Assembly: GCF_000829825.1 (NCBI RefSeq) | Contig: NZ_JXSL01000030.1 | Location: forward strand, 937,501 to 1,001,500 | DNA: 64,000 bases | DNA from: Paramagnetospirillum magnetotacticum MS-1 | GTDB lineage: Bacteria > Pseudomonadota > Alphaproteobacteria > Rhodospirillales > Magnetospirillaceae | Reading direction: 5' to 3' | Shown here: positions 53,214-61,512 of the stretch, in pieces | How positions within the stretch are numbered: position 1 is the first letter of the stretch | Layout: every line of letters starts with the position of its first letter | Notes under the pieces: model-generated | Told to the model about the DNA's origin: nothing | The model's database searches: none | Seen by the model: the letters and a program-made list of their open reading frames with translations, nothing else | Position numbers and translations under genes: made by a program

Positions 53214-54368
53214 ATGAGCCTGCTGTCGACCCTGTTTCCACGCGGCATGCGGCGGCGTTGGTGGATGTTTCGTCCCATCGACGCCCTGATCGCCCTGTGG
53301 CCCGCCCCCCGCATCCCGAAGGGCGCCGTGGTGGTGCGCATGGACGGCATTGGCGACATGGTGATGTTCCGCGCCGCCCTGGAACATTATCCGGCGGTGC
53401 TGGGCCTGCCCAAATCCGAGATTACCGTTCTGGGCTGCCATTCCTGGAAAGCGGTCATCGACGAGGTGTTCGACGGCTTCACCGTGGTGACCATCGACGA
53501 ACACGCCTTCGAGAAGAAGTGGTTTTATCGCCTGAAGATCGCGCTGTGGATCCGCCGCCGGGGCTTCAAGACGGCTCTGTGCGACATGTTTATGCGAAAG
53601 ACGCTGACCGCCGACACCCTGGTCTGGGCCAGCCGGGCGCCTGAGCGCATCGTTTGCACACCCTTCATCACCGAGCGGACCAAAGCGGAATACGCCTGGT
53701 ATCTGGCTAAGGCCACGCGGGTGATCGATACCGGCCCCTACCCCACCCATGAGGGGCTGCGCCACTTCACCTTTCTCCAGGCCCTGTCGGGCACCCGCAT
53801 GCCAGCGGAAATTCCCGCCATTGCCTGGCCCGACCGCAAGCCCGCCCTGCCCGAGGGCGCGCCTTATGTGGTGATGTTCATCGGCTCTAACGAGCCGGGG
53901 CGGCGCTGGCCCCTGGAAAAATTCATTATCGTTGCGAAACAAGCCCTCGAGACGGGTCTGCGGGTGGTGTTCGTGGGCGGGCCGCAAGAGGCCTATGCCA
54001 AGCCGATTCTGGCGGAAATCGGCCATCCGGGACTGATCGACGCCATCGGCGCGCTGAAGCTGGGCCAGACCGTGGATGTGATGAAGCACGCGGCCTGCGT
54101 GGTCGGCAATGATTCCGGCCCCGGCCATCTGGCCATCGGCGTGGGGGCGCCGACCCTGCTGCTGGCGGGCGGCGGCCATTTCGGTTGCTTCGTGCCCTAC
54201 CCCGAGGAAATCCGCCCGCCAAGGGTTCGGTTCCTCAACACTCCCATGGAGTGCTACCACTGCCTGTGGCGCTGCCCCAAGCGAGCCGGTCCCCAGGATG
54301 CCTTCCCCTGCGTCGCCGACATTTCTACCGATGCGGTATGGGCGGTGGTGCGCGAACTGGTGGGATAA
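53214..54368 (+). CDS. GT9-family glycosyltransferase, copy 3
   Basis: The 384-residue product is a more distant GT9 member with VVVRMDGIGDMVMFRAAL near 37 (GIGD motif intact), VVMFIGSNEPGRRWP near 220, VVGNDSGPGHLAIGVGAPTLLL near 297 and the Cys motif CYHCLWRCP near the end. It resembles ADP-heptose:LPS heptosyltransferases more than the first two. Start ATG 53214 has GGGAAGA upstream; GTG 53196 would add six residues. Confidence 0.85.
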   Translation: MSLLSTLFPRGMRRRWWMFRPIDALIALWPAPRIPKGAVVVRMDGIGDMVMFRAALEHYPAVLGLPKSEITVLGCHSWKAVIDEVFDGFTVVTIDEHAFEKKWFYRLKIALWIRRRGFKTALCDMFMRKTLTADTLVWASRAPERIVCTPFITERTKAEYAWYLAKATRVIDTGPYPTHEGLRHFTFLQALSGTRMPAEIPAIAWPDRKPALPEGAPYVVMFIGSNEPGRRWPLEKFIIVAKQALETGLRVVFVGGPQEAYAKPILAEIGHPGLIDAIGALKLGQTVDVMKHAACVVGNDSGPGHLAIGVGAPTLLLAGGGHFGCFVPYPEEIRPPRVRFLNTPMECYHCLWRCPKRAGPQDAFPCVADISTDAVWAVVRELVG

Positions 54369-54384
54369 TCTCGCTTGCGCGAAC

Positions 54385-54497
54385 GGGCTGCCGCCCATAC
54401 CCACTCGGAGGAAGCCTCCGAACCTCCATTTTATTGAAAATAAAGAAGAGGGTTCGGGAGGCGTACCTCCCGATCGGGGACCGGGGCGGAAGCCCCG
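54385..54497. repeat. Family A modular palindromic repeat, copy 7 (intact, opposite orientation)
   Basis: GGGC-TGCC-GCCC (54385-54396), CGGAGG-AAG-CCTCCG (54406-54420), an A/T-rich centre, GGGAGG-CGTA-CCTCCC (54456-54471), and GGGGC-GGAA-GCCCC (54483-54496). It is inverted relative to the copy at 18569. It lies between convergent GT9 copy 3 and glnD. Confidence 0.85.
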
Positions 54498-54506
54498 CTA
54501 ACCGCT

Positions 54507-57281
54507 CTACTCCGCCGCCTTGGTCCCGGCGGCCTTGGCGGCGGGGTCTTCCAGGGCGGCCAGGAGGGCGGCCTTGATCTGCTCGAGCTTGCGACCGTGT
54601 TCGACCTTATGGCCGAACACATCCTTGACGTAGAACACGTCCACCACCCGCTCGCCATAGGTGGAGATATGGGCCGAGGAGATCTGCAGCCCCACATTGG
54701 TCATGGCGCTGGTGATGTCGTAAAGCAGGCCCGGCCGGTCGCGGCCATTGACCTCGACCACGGTGTGGGAGCGCGACGGCACGTTATCGACCAGGACGCG
54801 GGGCGGCACCTTGAAGACATGGGCGCGCGACGGCAGCTTGCCTTTCCGGGCGGCCAGTTCGCGGTCGAGGCGTGTGCGCCCGGACAGGACCTGTTCGACG
54901 CAGCTCGACAGCTTGGCCAGCTTGGCCGGGCTGTCGAAGGCGCCACCGTCGGAATCCTGAATGCAGAAGGTGTCCAACGCCATGCCGTTGGCGAGCGTAA
55001 TGATCTTGGCATCGACGATATTGGCGCCCGAGACGGCCATGGCCCCGGCGATCTGGGAGAACAGGCCGGGATGGTCGCCGGTATAGACGATGATCTCGGT
55101 GACGGCGCGGTGGCTGTCCACCCTGGGCTCGACGGTGAGCGGCGCGCCGACCGCTTCGGCCTCGCGCACCAGGCGGGCGTGGCGCAGATGGATGGGCGTG
55201 TCGAAGGTGGTCCAATAGGTGGAATAGCCCCGCGCCACATGGGCCTCGATATCCTCGGGCGGCCAGGACAGCTTGAACAGTTCCGAGCGCAGCGCGTCCT
55301 GGGCGGCCTTGACGCGGGCGGCGCGCGCCGTGCCCGACAGGCCGCCGGTCATCACTTCCAGGGCGCGGGAATATAATTCGCGCAGCAGACCGGCCTTCCA
55401 GGCATTCCATACGGTGGGCCCCACGGCGCGGATATCGGCCACGGTGAGGCACAACAGCAGACGAAGGCGCTCGGGCGACTGGACCAGGGCGACAAAGTCG
55501 GAAATGGTCTTGGAATCGTCGATGTCGCGCTTGAAGGCCACCCGGCTCATGGACAGGTGTTCGCGCACCAGCCAGGCGGCGGATTCGGTCTCCTCGTCGG
55601 TCAGGCCGAAGCGCGGTCCCAGCTTCATCACCACATCGGCGCCCAAGGAGGAGTGATCGCCGCCGCGGCCCTTGGCGATATCGTGGCAGAAGGTGGCGAC
55701 GAACAAGGCGCGGCGCGACACCACCTGATGGATCACCTCGGACGAGGTCGGCGCTTCTTCCTTGAGGTCGCCGTGTTCGATGGCATGCAGGATGCCCAGG
55801 GCCTGCACCGTGTGCTCGTCGACGGTATAGACATGGTACATGTCGTATTGCATCTGGGCGACGACGCGGCCGAAATCGGGGATGAAGCGGCCCAGCACTC
55901 CGGCCTCGTTCATGTGGCGCAGCGCCACTTCCGGATTCTTGCGGCTGGTCAGCATCTCCACGAACAGCCGGTTGGCGGTGGGATCTTCGCGCAGCGGCTT
56001 GTCGATGCGCTTCAAGTTGCGATGCACCAGATCGAGCGCGTGGGGGTGGATATCCACACCCTGCGCCAGGGCCGTATGGAACAGGCGGATCATGGCCACC
56101 GGATCGGTCTCGAACTGGTCGGGGGTGGCGACGTCGAGACGGCCGCCTTCCAGCGAGAATCCGGCCACTTGCGTGCGGCGCGAGAACAGGCGGCCCAGTT
56201 GCAGCCGTCTCGGCTTGCTCTTGAAGGTCTCCTCGCTCAGCGCGCAGAACAGCCGGGTCAGGTCGCCCACATCCTTGGCGATGAGGAAATAGTGCTTCAT
56301 GAAGCGCTCGACACCCCTGGAACAGGCGCGGTCGGCGTAATGCATGCGCACGGCGATCTCGGGCTGGACGTCGAAGGTGAGGCGGTCCTCGGGCCGGTCG
56401 GTCAGGTAGTGCAGGTGGCAGCGCACCGCCCATAAGAAGGCCTGGGCCTTGGCGAAACGCCGCGCCGCCGGGCGCGAGATGATGCCTTTTTCCGCCAGTT
56501 CGGCCACGTCCTCGACCCGGTAGACGTATTTGGCGATCCAGTAGAGGGTGTGCAGGTCCCGCAAGCCCCCCTTGCCCTCCTTGACATTGGGTTCCAGCAC
56601 ATAGCGGGAATCGCCCATGCTCGAATGCCGGGAATCGCGCTCGGCCAACTTGGATTCCACGAAGGCTTCGGCGGTGCCGGTCATGATCTCGGCCGTGTAG
56701 CGGGTCCACAGATCGTCGAACAGCGCCCGGTCGCCCCACAGCCAGCGCATTTCCAGCAATGCCGTACGGATGGTCAGGTCGGCCTTGGCGTTGCGGATGC
56801 AATCCTCGGCCGAGCGGGTGGAATGGCCCACTTTGAGGCCCATGTCCCACAGCATGTAGAGGATGAACTCCACCACCTGTTCGTGATAGGGCATGCGCTT
56901 ATAGGGCAGCAGGAATAACAGATCGATATCGGAATGAGGCGACAATTCGCCACGACCATAGCCGCCCACCGCCACCAGACTCATGGTCTCGCCCGAGGTG
57001 CGCACACCTTGGGGAAATTCGCGGTCGCAGGCATAGTCGTGGACCAGGCGGACCAGCTGGTCGATCAGGAAGCAGTTTTCCTGCACCGTACTGGTGCCAT
57101 CGCCGTGGACGTCGAAGCGGGCCCGCACTTCGGCGCGCCCCGAGGCCAGGACCTGCTTGAAGACGTCCAACGCCTTCATGCGCCGCTTGTTCTTGGGCAA
57201 GTCCTCGTCCGCAAGTTCGTCCAGCCGGGCGATAATCGCCTTGCGGTTGATGATGGCGCGCTGGCCTTTGATCTTGCTCAT
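54507..57281 (-). CDS. glnD: PII uridylyltransferase / uridylyl-removing enzyme
   Basis: GlnD senses glutamine and uridylylates or deuridylylates PII proteins, the top of the nitrogen control cascade. The 924-residue product has a nucleotidyltransferase domain with GGYGRGELSPHSDIDLLFL near residue 107-125 (split as GGYGRGE and SDIDLLF), a UR domain, an HD domain with ATFCHDIAKGRGGDHS near 512, and two C-terminal ACT domains (about 735-800, GDHPGLFSQIAGAM; and 845-915, GRDRPGLLYDITSAM). The length and order are normal. A perfect TATAAT (complement of 57318-57323) lies upstream. Confidence 0.97.
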   Translation of the reverse strand: MSKIKGQRAIINRKAIIARLDELADEDLPKNKRRMKALDVFKQVLASGRAEVRARFDVHGDGTSTVQENCFLIDQLVRLVHDYACDREFPQGVRTSGETMSLVAVGGYGRGELSPHSDIDLLFLLPYKRMPYHEQVVEFILYMLWDMGLKVGHSTRSAEDCIRNAKADLTIRTALLEMRWLWGDRALFDDLWTRYTAEIMTGTAEAFVESKLAERDSRHSSMGDSRYVLEPNVKEGKGGLRDLHTLYWIAKYVYRVEDVAELAEKGIISRPAARRFAKAQAFLWAVRCHLHYLTDRPEDRLTFDVQPEIAVRMHYADRACSRGVERFMKHYFLIAKDVGDLTRLFCALSEETFKSKPRRLQLGRLFSRRTQVAGFSLEGGRLDVATPDQFETDPVAMIRLFHTALAQGVDIHPHALDLVHRNLKRIDKPLREDPTANRLFVEMLTSRKNPEVALRHMNEAGVLGRFIPDFGRVVAQMQYDMYHVYTVDEHTVQALGILHAIEHGDLKEEAPTSSEVIHQVVSRRALFVATFCHDIAKGRGGDHSSLGADVVMKLGPRFGLTDEETESAAWLVREHLSMSRVAFKRDIDDSKTISDFVALVQSPERLRLLLCLTVADIRAVGPTVWNAWKAGLLRELYSRALEVMTGGLSGTARAARVKAAQDALRSELFKLSWPPEDIEAHVARGYSTYWTTFDTPIHLRHARLVREAEAVGAPLTVEPRVDSHRAVTEIIVYTGDHPGLFSQIAGAMAVSGANIVDAKIITLANGMALDTFCIQDSDGGAFDSPAKLAKLSSCVEQVLSGRTRLDRELAARKGKLPSRAHVFKVPPRVLVDNVPSRSHTVVEVNGRDRPGLLYDITSAMTNVGLQISSAHISTYGERVVDVFYVKDVFGHKVEHGRKLEQIKAALLAALEDPAAKAAGTKAAE

Positions 57282-57317
57282 GGTCGGGTGCCGTCACCGC
57301 AGGAAATCGAGGCGGAG

Positions 57318-57323
57318 ATTATA
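57318..57323 (-). promoter_or_regulatory. -10 box for glnD
   Basis: TATAAT on the minus strand, 37 bases before ATG 57281. No convincing -35 at 17 bases. Confidence 0.4.
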
Positions 57324-57400
57324 GAGGCCGGAAGCGGCCCGCCGCCAGTCCCTTCGGATGCGGATTGGGCATGCGGACCGGACTGCCTGTCAAATGGGCA

Positions 57401-58006
57401 TCAAAACTCCACCCCTGCCTGGGCCTTGATGCCGTCCTTGAAGGGATGCTTCACCATGGTCATCTCGGTGACCAGATCGGCGGCTTCGATCAGGGGGGGC
57501 AGGGCGTTGCGGCCCGTCAGCACCGCGTGCTGGCCCTCTGGCCTCGCCTTGACGGCGTCGAGAACCTTATCCAGGGGCAGATAGTCGTAGCGCAGCGCCA
57601 CGTTGATCTCGTCGAGAATGACCATCTTGTAGTCAGGGTCGGCCAACATGGCGGCGGCCAGGTCCCAGGCCCGCGCGGCGGCGGCGACGTCGCGGGCGCG
57701 GTCCTGGGTTTCCCAGGTGAAGCCCTCGCCCATGGCGCGGAAGGTGACCAGATCGCCGAAGCCTTCCATCACCCGGCGCTCGGCGGTATCCCAGGCGCCC
57801 TTGATGAACTGGACGATGCCCACCTTCATGCCGTGGCCGACGCAGCGGATAGCCATGCCGAAAGCGGCGGTGGACTTGCCCTTGCCCGCGCCGGTATGGA
57901 CGATCACCACGCCGCGCGCGCCGGTCTTCCTGGCCATCATCTTGTCGCGGGAGGCCTTTTTCTTGGCCATTTTCTCGCGGTGGCGCTGGTCGTTTTCTTC
58001 GGTCAT
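57401..58006 (-). CDS. cobO: Cob(I)yrinic acid a,c-diamide adenosyltransferase
   Basis: CobO (CobA/BtuR type) adenosylates cobyrinic acid diamide or cobinamide in vitamin B12 synthesis or salvage. The 201-residue protein has a basic N-terminal region, the P-loop TGAGKGKSTAAFG near 38-50, VQFIKGAWDTAER near 66 and the VILDEINVALRYDYL segment near 130. No other cob genes and no cobalamin riboswitch are visible in the window. It lies beside pstB in opposite orientation. Confidence 0.94.
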   Translation of the reverse strand: MTEENDQRHREKMAKKKASRDKMMARKTGARGVVIVHTGAGKGKSTAAFGMAIRCVGHGMKVGIVQFIKGAWDTAERRVMEGFGDLVTFRAMGEGFTWETQDRARDVAAAARAWDLAAAMLADPDYKMVILDEINVALRYDYLPLDKVLDAVKARPEGQHAVLTGRNALPPLIEAADLVTEMTMVKHPFKDGIKAQAGVEF

Positions 58007-58139
58007 GATCTCTCCGGCAAGAAGCGGGGGTCCGCCATAGATGGCGTCGGGGGTCCAGGCTTCAAGACTGAAACAAATCCTTCACGTTTTTGACTCGGCG
58101 TCCAGGGGTATAAGCCCTGCGGATCATTGGAAGGGTGAC

Positions 58140-58916
58140 ATGGCAGAACAACCGGTCCAGCCAAAAATGACGGCCCGGGCCTTGGCCGTCCATTATGGCG
58201 GCAAGCCAGCCCTGAAGGGCGTCGATCTGGATGTGGCGGCAGGCGAAGTCACCGCGCTGATCGGTCCGTCTGGCTGCGGCAAGTCCACCTTTCTGCGCTG
58301 TCTCAACCGCATGAACGACACCATTCCCGCCGCCCGTGTCAGCGGAAGCGTCTCCCTGGATGGGGAAGAACTCTACGGCCCCGCGGGTATGGATCCGGTG
58401 CTGCTGCGCGCCCGGGTGGGCATGGTGTTCCAGCGTCCCAATCCCTTTCCCAAATCCATCTACGACAATGTGGCCTTCGGGCCCCGCCTGCACGGCTTGG
58501 CGGCCGAGGGCGACGAGATGGATACGCTGGTCCGCCGCAGTCTCGAGCGGGCCGGGTTGTGGAAAGAGGTCAAGGATGTGCTGGACGGCCAGGGTACCGG
58601 CCTGTCGGGCGGCCAGCAGCAACGCCTGTGCATCGCCCGCGCCATCGCGGTCAGCCCCGAAGTGATCTTGATGGACGAGCCCTGTTCGGCGCTGGACCCC
58701 ATCGCCACGGCGCGCATCGAGGAGCTGATCGACGAGCTCTGCGAGGCCTTCACCATCGTCATCGTCACCCATTCCATGCAGCAGGCGGCCCGCGTGTCGC
58801 AGACCACCGCCTTCTTCCATCTGGGCGAGATCATCGAGGTGGGCGCTACCGAACAGATATTCACCGCACCCGCCAATGCGCTGACCCAGGGCTATATCAC
58901 CGGCCGGTTCGGCTGA
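58140..58916 (+). CDS. pstB: Phosphate ABC transporter ATP-binding protein
   Basis: PstB drives high-affinity phosphate import with PstSCA. The 258-residue ABC ATPase has Walker [10 protein letters not shown] near 42-50, the Q-loop region VFQRPNPFP, the signature LSGGQQQR near 155, and Walker [14 protein letters not shown] near 175. ATG 58140 is chosen from the PstB N-terminus and GGAAGGG. PstS, PstC and PstA are absent here, so it may work with a transporter elsewhere; phoU follows after a family B repeat. Confidence 0.93.
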   Translation: MAEQPVQPKMTARALAVHYGGKPALKGVDLDVAAGEVTALIGPSGCGKSTFLRCLNRMNDTIPAARVSGSVSLDGEELYGPAGMDPVLLRARVGMVFQRPNPFPKSIYDNVAFGPRLHGLAAEGDEMDTLVRRSLERAGLWKEVKDVLDGQGTGLSGGQQQRLCIARAIAVSPEVILMDEPCSALDPIATARIEELIDELCEAFTIVIVTHSMQQAARVSQTTAFFHLGEIIEVGATEQIFTAPANALTQGYITGRFG

Positions 58917-58917
58917 G

Positions 58918-59019
58918 GCCGAGCCTCCTTTCAGGCTCGGCTAGGCCCAAGGGGCCGCGCCGCTTATGCGGTGGAAGCCAAGGCGGACCCGAGGTCCGCC
59001 GCCCGGCGCTTGAGGGGCA
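58918..59019 (+). repeat. Family B hairpin-rich repeat, copy 4, with terminator-like hairpin
   Basis: GCCGAGCCT-CCTTTC-AGGCTCGGC (58918-58941), a GCGCCGC/GCGGTGG region, AAGCCAAGG, GGCGGACC-CGA-GGTCCGCC (58982-59000), and GGCGCTTGAGGGGCAGT. It lies between pstB and phoU and may modulate the downstream gene. Confidence 0.65.
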
Positions 59020-59041
59020 GTATGAAAGAGGAGTTACCGCT

Positions 59042-59761
59042 ATGACCACCATCGGCGAGCCCCATATCGTCAAGTCCTACGATTCCGAACTGGCCCGTCT
59101 GGACGATTCCCTGGCCCGTATGGGCGGTCTGGCCGAGGCCCAGCTGGTTTCGGCGCTGGACGCCCTGGAGCGGCGCGACAGCGATCTGGCCGCCAAGGTG
59201 GTGGGGGCCGACGTCAAGGTCGACGAGCTTGAGGCCTTCATCAACGAGCAGACCGTCCGCGTCCTGGCGCTACGCGCCCCCGTCGCCGATGATCTGCGCA
59301 CCGTTGTGGCGGCGCTGAAAATCGCGGGCGAGATCGAACGCATTGCCGATCTGGCCGCCAATGCCGCCAAGCGTTCTCTGGTCCTGAACCGCCTGCCGCC
59401 GGTGGAGCCCATGCGCTCGCTGCTGCGTCTGGGCAGGCTGGCCCTGGGGCTGGTCAAGGAAGTGATGGACGCCCATCTGGCCCATGACGCCGGGCGAGCC
59501 CTGGCGGCGCGCGACCGCGATCAGGAGCTGGACGACGTCTATGCCTCGCTGTTTCGCGAAATCCTCACCTATATGATGGAGGACCCGCGCAACATCACGC
59601 CCTGTTCGCACCTGATGTTCATCGCCAAGAATCTCGAACGCATCGGCGACCACGCCACCAATATCGCCGAACTGGCCCATTTCCGTATTCTTGGCCGAGC
59701 CGGTCTGCAAGAGCGGGTCAAGAAGGACGATTCATCCCTGGTGGGCGCCGATCCGCAGTAG
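59042..59761 (+). CDS. phoU: Phosphate-signalling regulator PhoU
   Basis: PhoU restrains PhoR-PhoB signalling and Pst activity when phosphate is plentiful. The 239-residue product has the two-fold three-helix PhoU repeat with KIAGEIERIADLAANAAKR near 97-115 and ERIGDHATNIAELA near 200, the metal-binding E/DxxxD motifs. ATG 59042 follows GAGGAG. Convergent pit ends 14 bases away. Confidence 0.96.
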   Translation: MTTIGEPHIVKSYDSELARLDDSLARMGGLAEAQLVSALDALERRDSDLAAKVVGADVKVDELEAFINEQTVRVLALRAPVADDLRTVVAALKIAGEIERIADLAANAAKRSLVLNRLPPVEPMRSLLRLGRLALGLVKEVMDAHLAHDAGRALAARDRDQELDDVYASLFREILTYMMEDPRNITPCSHLMFIAKNLERIGDHATNIAELAHFRILGRAGLQERVKKDDSSLVGADPQ

Positions 59762-59775
59762 GAGACGGCCACCGC

Positions 59776-60777
59776 CTACCAGAAATAGGTGGACAGTCCG
59801 TAGAACAGGGCGGCGACCGAACCCGCCGCCGGAATGGTGATCACCCAGGCGACGATGATGTTGCCAGCGATGCCCCAGCGCACGCCGGACACCTTGCGCG
59901 CCGAGCCGACGCCGATGATGGCGCCGGTGATGGTGTGGGTGGTCGAGACCGGAATACCCAGCCATGTGGCTCCGAACAGCGTGGCGGCACCGGCGGCGTT
60001 GGCGCAAAAGCCGTCGATCTGCTTCATGTCGGTGATGCGCGATCCCATGGTCTTGACGATACGCCAGCCGCCGAACAATGTGCCCAGGCCCATGGCGATC
60101 TGGCACAGCACGGCCACCCAGATGGGAACGTGGAACTCGCCGCCCAACATGCCCTGGCTGAACAGCAGGGCGGTGATGATGCCCATGGTCTTTTGGGCGT
60201 CGTTGCCGCCATGGCCCAGGGAATACATGGCCGCCGAGAAGAATTGCAAGATGCGGAAGCGCCGGTCGACGGTGAAGGGCGCGGTGCGTCGGCACATCCA
60301 CGACACCACCAGGATCAGGCTCATGGCCAGGACCAGACCGATCATCGGCGACAGCACGATGGCCGAGCCGGTCTTGATGAACCCGGCGGGGACCAGGGCG
60401 GACAGGCCGCCCTTGGCGATGCCCGCTCCGGCGATGCCGCCGATCAGAGCGTGGGAACTGGACGAGGGAATGCCGAGGCCCCAGGTGATGACGTTCCAGG
60501 CGATGGCCCCCATCAGGGCGCCGAAGATCACATGGGTGTCCACCAATCCGGGTTCGACGATGCCGGTGCCAATGGTCTTGGCCACGCTGGTGGTGAAGAA
60601 GACCAGGGCGATGGTGTTGAAGAACGCCGCCCAGGCCACCGCGTATTTGGGCGACAGCACGCGGGTCGACACCACCGTGGCGATGGAATTGGCGGCGTCG
60701 TGCAGGCCGTTCAGGAAGTCGAACACCAGCGCCGTGATAACCAGGGCGACGATGATGGGAAAGGCGACGGATTCCAT
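59776..60777 (-). CDS. pit: PiT-family inorganic phosphate transporter
   Basis: PiT proteins are low-affinity, proton- or sodium-coupled phosphate symporters. The 333-residue protein has about ten hydrophobic segments and the family repeats FLNGLHDAANSIATVV near 24 and GATWLGIPVSTTHTITGAI near 275. It follows a DUF47 gene by nine bases, the classic orfA-pit arrangement in which the accessory protein is needed for or regulates transport. Confidence 0.95.
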   Translation of the reverse strand: MESVAFPIIVALVITALVFDFLNGLHDAANSIATVVSTRVLSPKYAVAWAAFFNTIALVFFTTSVAKTIGTGIVEPGLVDTHVIFGALMGAIAWNVITWGLGIPSSSSHALIGGIAGAGIAKGGLSALVPAGFIKTGSAIVLSPMIGLVLAMSLILVVSWMCRRTAPFTVDRRFRILQFFSAAMYSLGHGGNDAQKTMGIITALLFSQGMLGGEFHVPIWVAVLCQIAMGLGTLFGGWRIVKTMGSRITDMKQIDGFCANAAGAATLFGATWLGIPVSTTHTITGAIIGVGSARKVSGVRWGIAGNIIVAWVITIPAAGSVAALFYGLSTYFW

Positions 60778-60786
60778 CGGGGGGTC

Positions 60787-61428
60787 CTAAACCTGTTCGA
60801 TGACCACCGTCTCGATGACGTTGGCCACGTCGTCGAAGCGGTCGGAGACCTTTTCCAGCCGCTGATAGATCTCCTTGCGGGTGATCAGCTTGACCGGGTC
60901 CTTCTCGGTGGCGAACAGGGCGCGCAGGCCTTCATGCTGGCGCTTGTCGGCGGCGCTTTCCTGGCGGCCGATGGCGTCGCACAGTTCGTTGATGGCCGCC
61001 GCGTTGCGGGTGACCTCGCGCATCATGGGAATGGCCTTGGTCAGCAGATGGGCGCATTCGGTGATGCCAGTGGCCAGGGCCCGCATATCGGGGGAGAATT
61101 CCTTGACGCCATAAAGGTCGACCCGCTGGGCAACCTCCTCGATGGTGTCCACCGCGTCGTCCATGGTGGTGATCAGCCGATGGATCTGGTCGCGGTCGAA
61201 AGGCGTGATGAACGAGCGGTGCAGCGCCTGCAGCGTCTCGCGGGTGATGAGGTCGGCCTCGCCCTCATAGAGGCAGATCTGCTTGAAATGCAGATCGATG
61301 TCGGCGCCGTCGCCCATCATGGCCTCCAATTCCTTGGCGGCCGCGTGAATCTTCTCCGCGTGCTGGGCGAACAGCCCGACGAATTCCTCTTCCTTGGGCA
61401 TCAAGGCACGGAACATGCGGAAAAACAT
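60787..61428 (-). CDS. DUF47/PhoU-like Pit accessory protein
   Basis: The 213-residue product is all helical, starts MFFRMFRALMPKEEEFVGLF, and has the DUF47 core with CLYEGEADLITRETLQALHRSFITPFDRDQIHRLI (about residues 52-85, motif EGEAD and PFDRDQIHRL) and DAVDTIEEVAQRVDLY. In Sinorhizobium the orfA-pit operon has the same structure and is PhoB-controlled. A PHO-box-like sequence lies upstream (61476-61493). Confidence 0.92.
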   Translation of the reverse strand: MFFRMFRALMPKEEEFVGLFAQHAEKIHAAAKELEAMMGDGADIDLHFKQICLYEGEADLITRETLQALHRSFITPFDRDQIHRLITTMDDAVDTIEEVAQRVDLYGVKEFSPDMRALATGITECAHLLTKAIPMMREVTRNAAAINELCDAIGRQESAADKRQHEGLRALFATEKDPVKLITRKEIYQRLEKVSDRFDDVANVIETVVIEQV

Positions 61429-61475
61429 GGGGGAACCTTTGGGCAGTTACGACTTTCGCCGCCTCAATAGCACAT

Positions 61476-61493
61476 GTGACTGAAAGATGACAC
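61476..61493 (-). promoter_or_regulatory. PHO-box-like site upstream of the DUF47-pit operon
   Basis: The minus strand reads GTGTCATCTTTCAGTCAC. Against CTGTCAT-N4-CTGTCAT it matches 6 of 7 and 5 of 7 bases. It lies 48 bases before the start at 61428, with a TATTGA at 61469-61464 as a possible -10. Confidence 0.5.
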
Positions 61494-61512
61494 GCCGTAT
61501 CGAGTCGGGAGA

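Noticed and set aside
54784..56850. 688-codon frame on the minus strand inside glnD
   Set aside because: It is out of frame with glnD, Arg/Pro/Gly rich, and has no domain match.
58007..58139. Cobalamin riboswitch near cobO
   Set aside because: No B12-box-like sequence is visible in the cobO-pstB gap.
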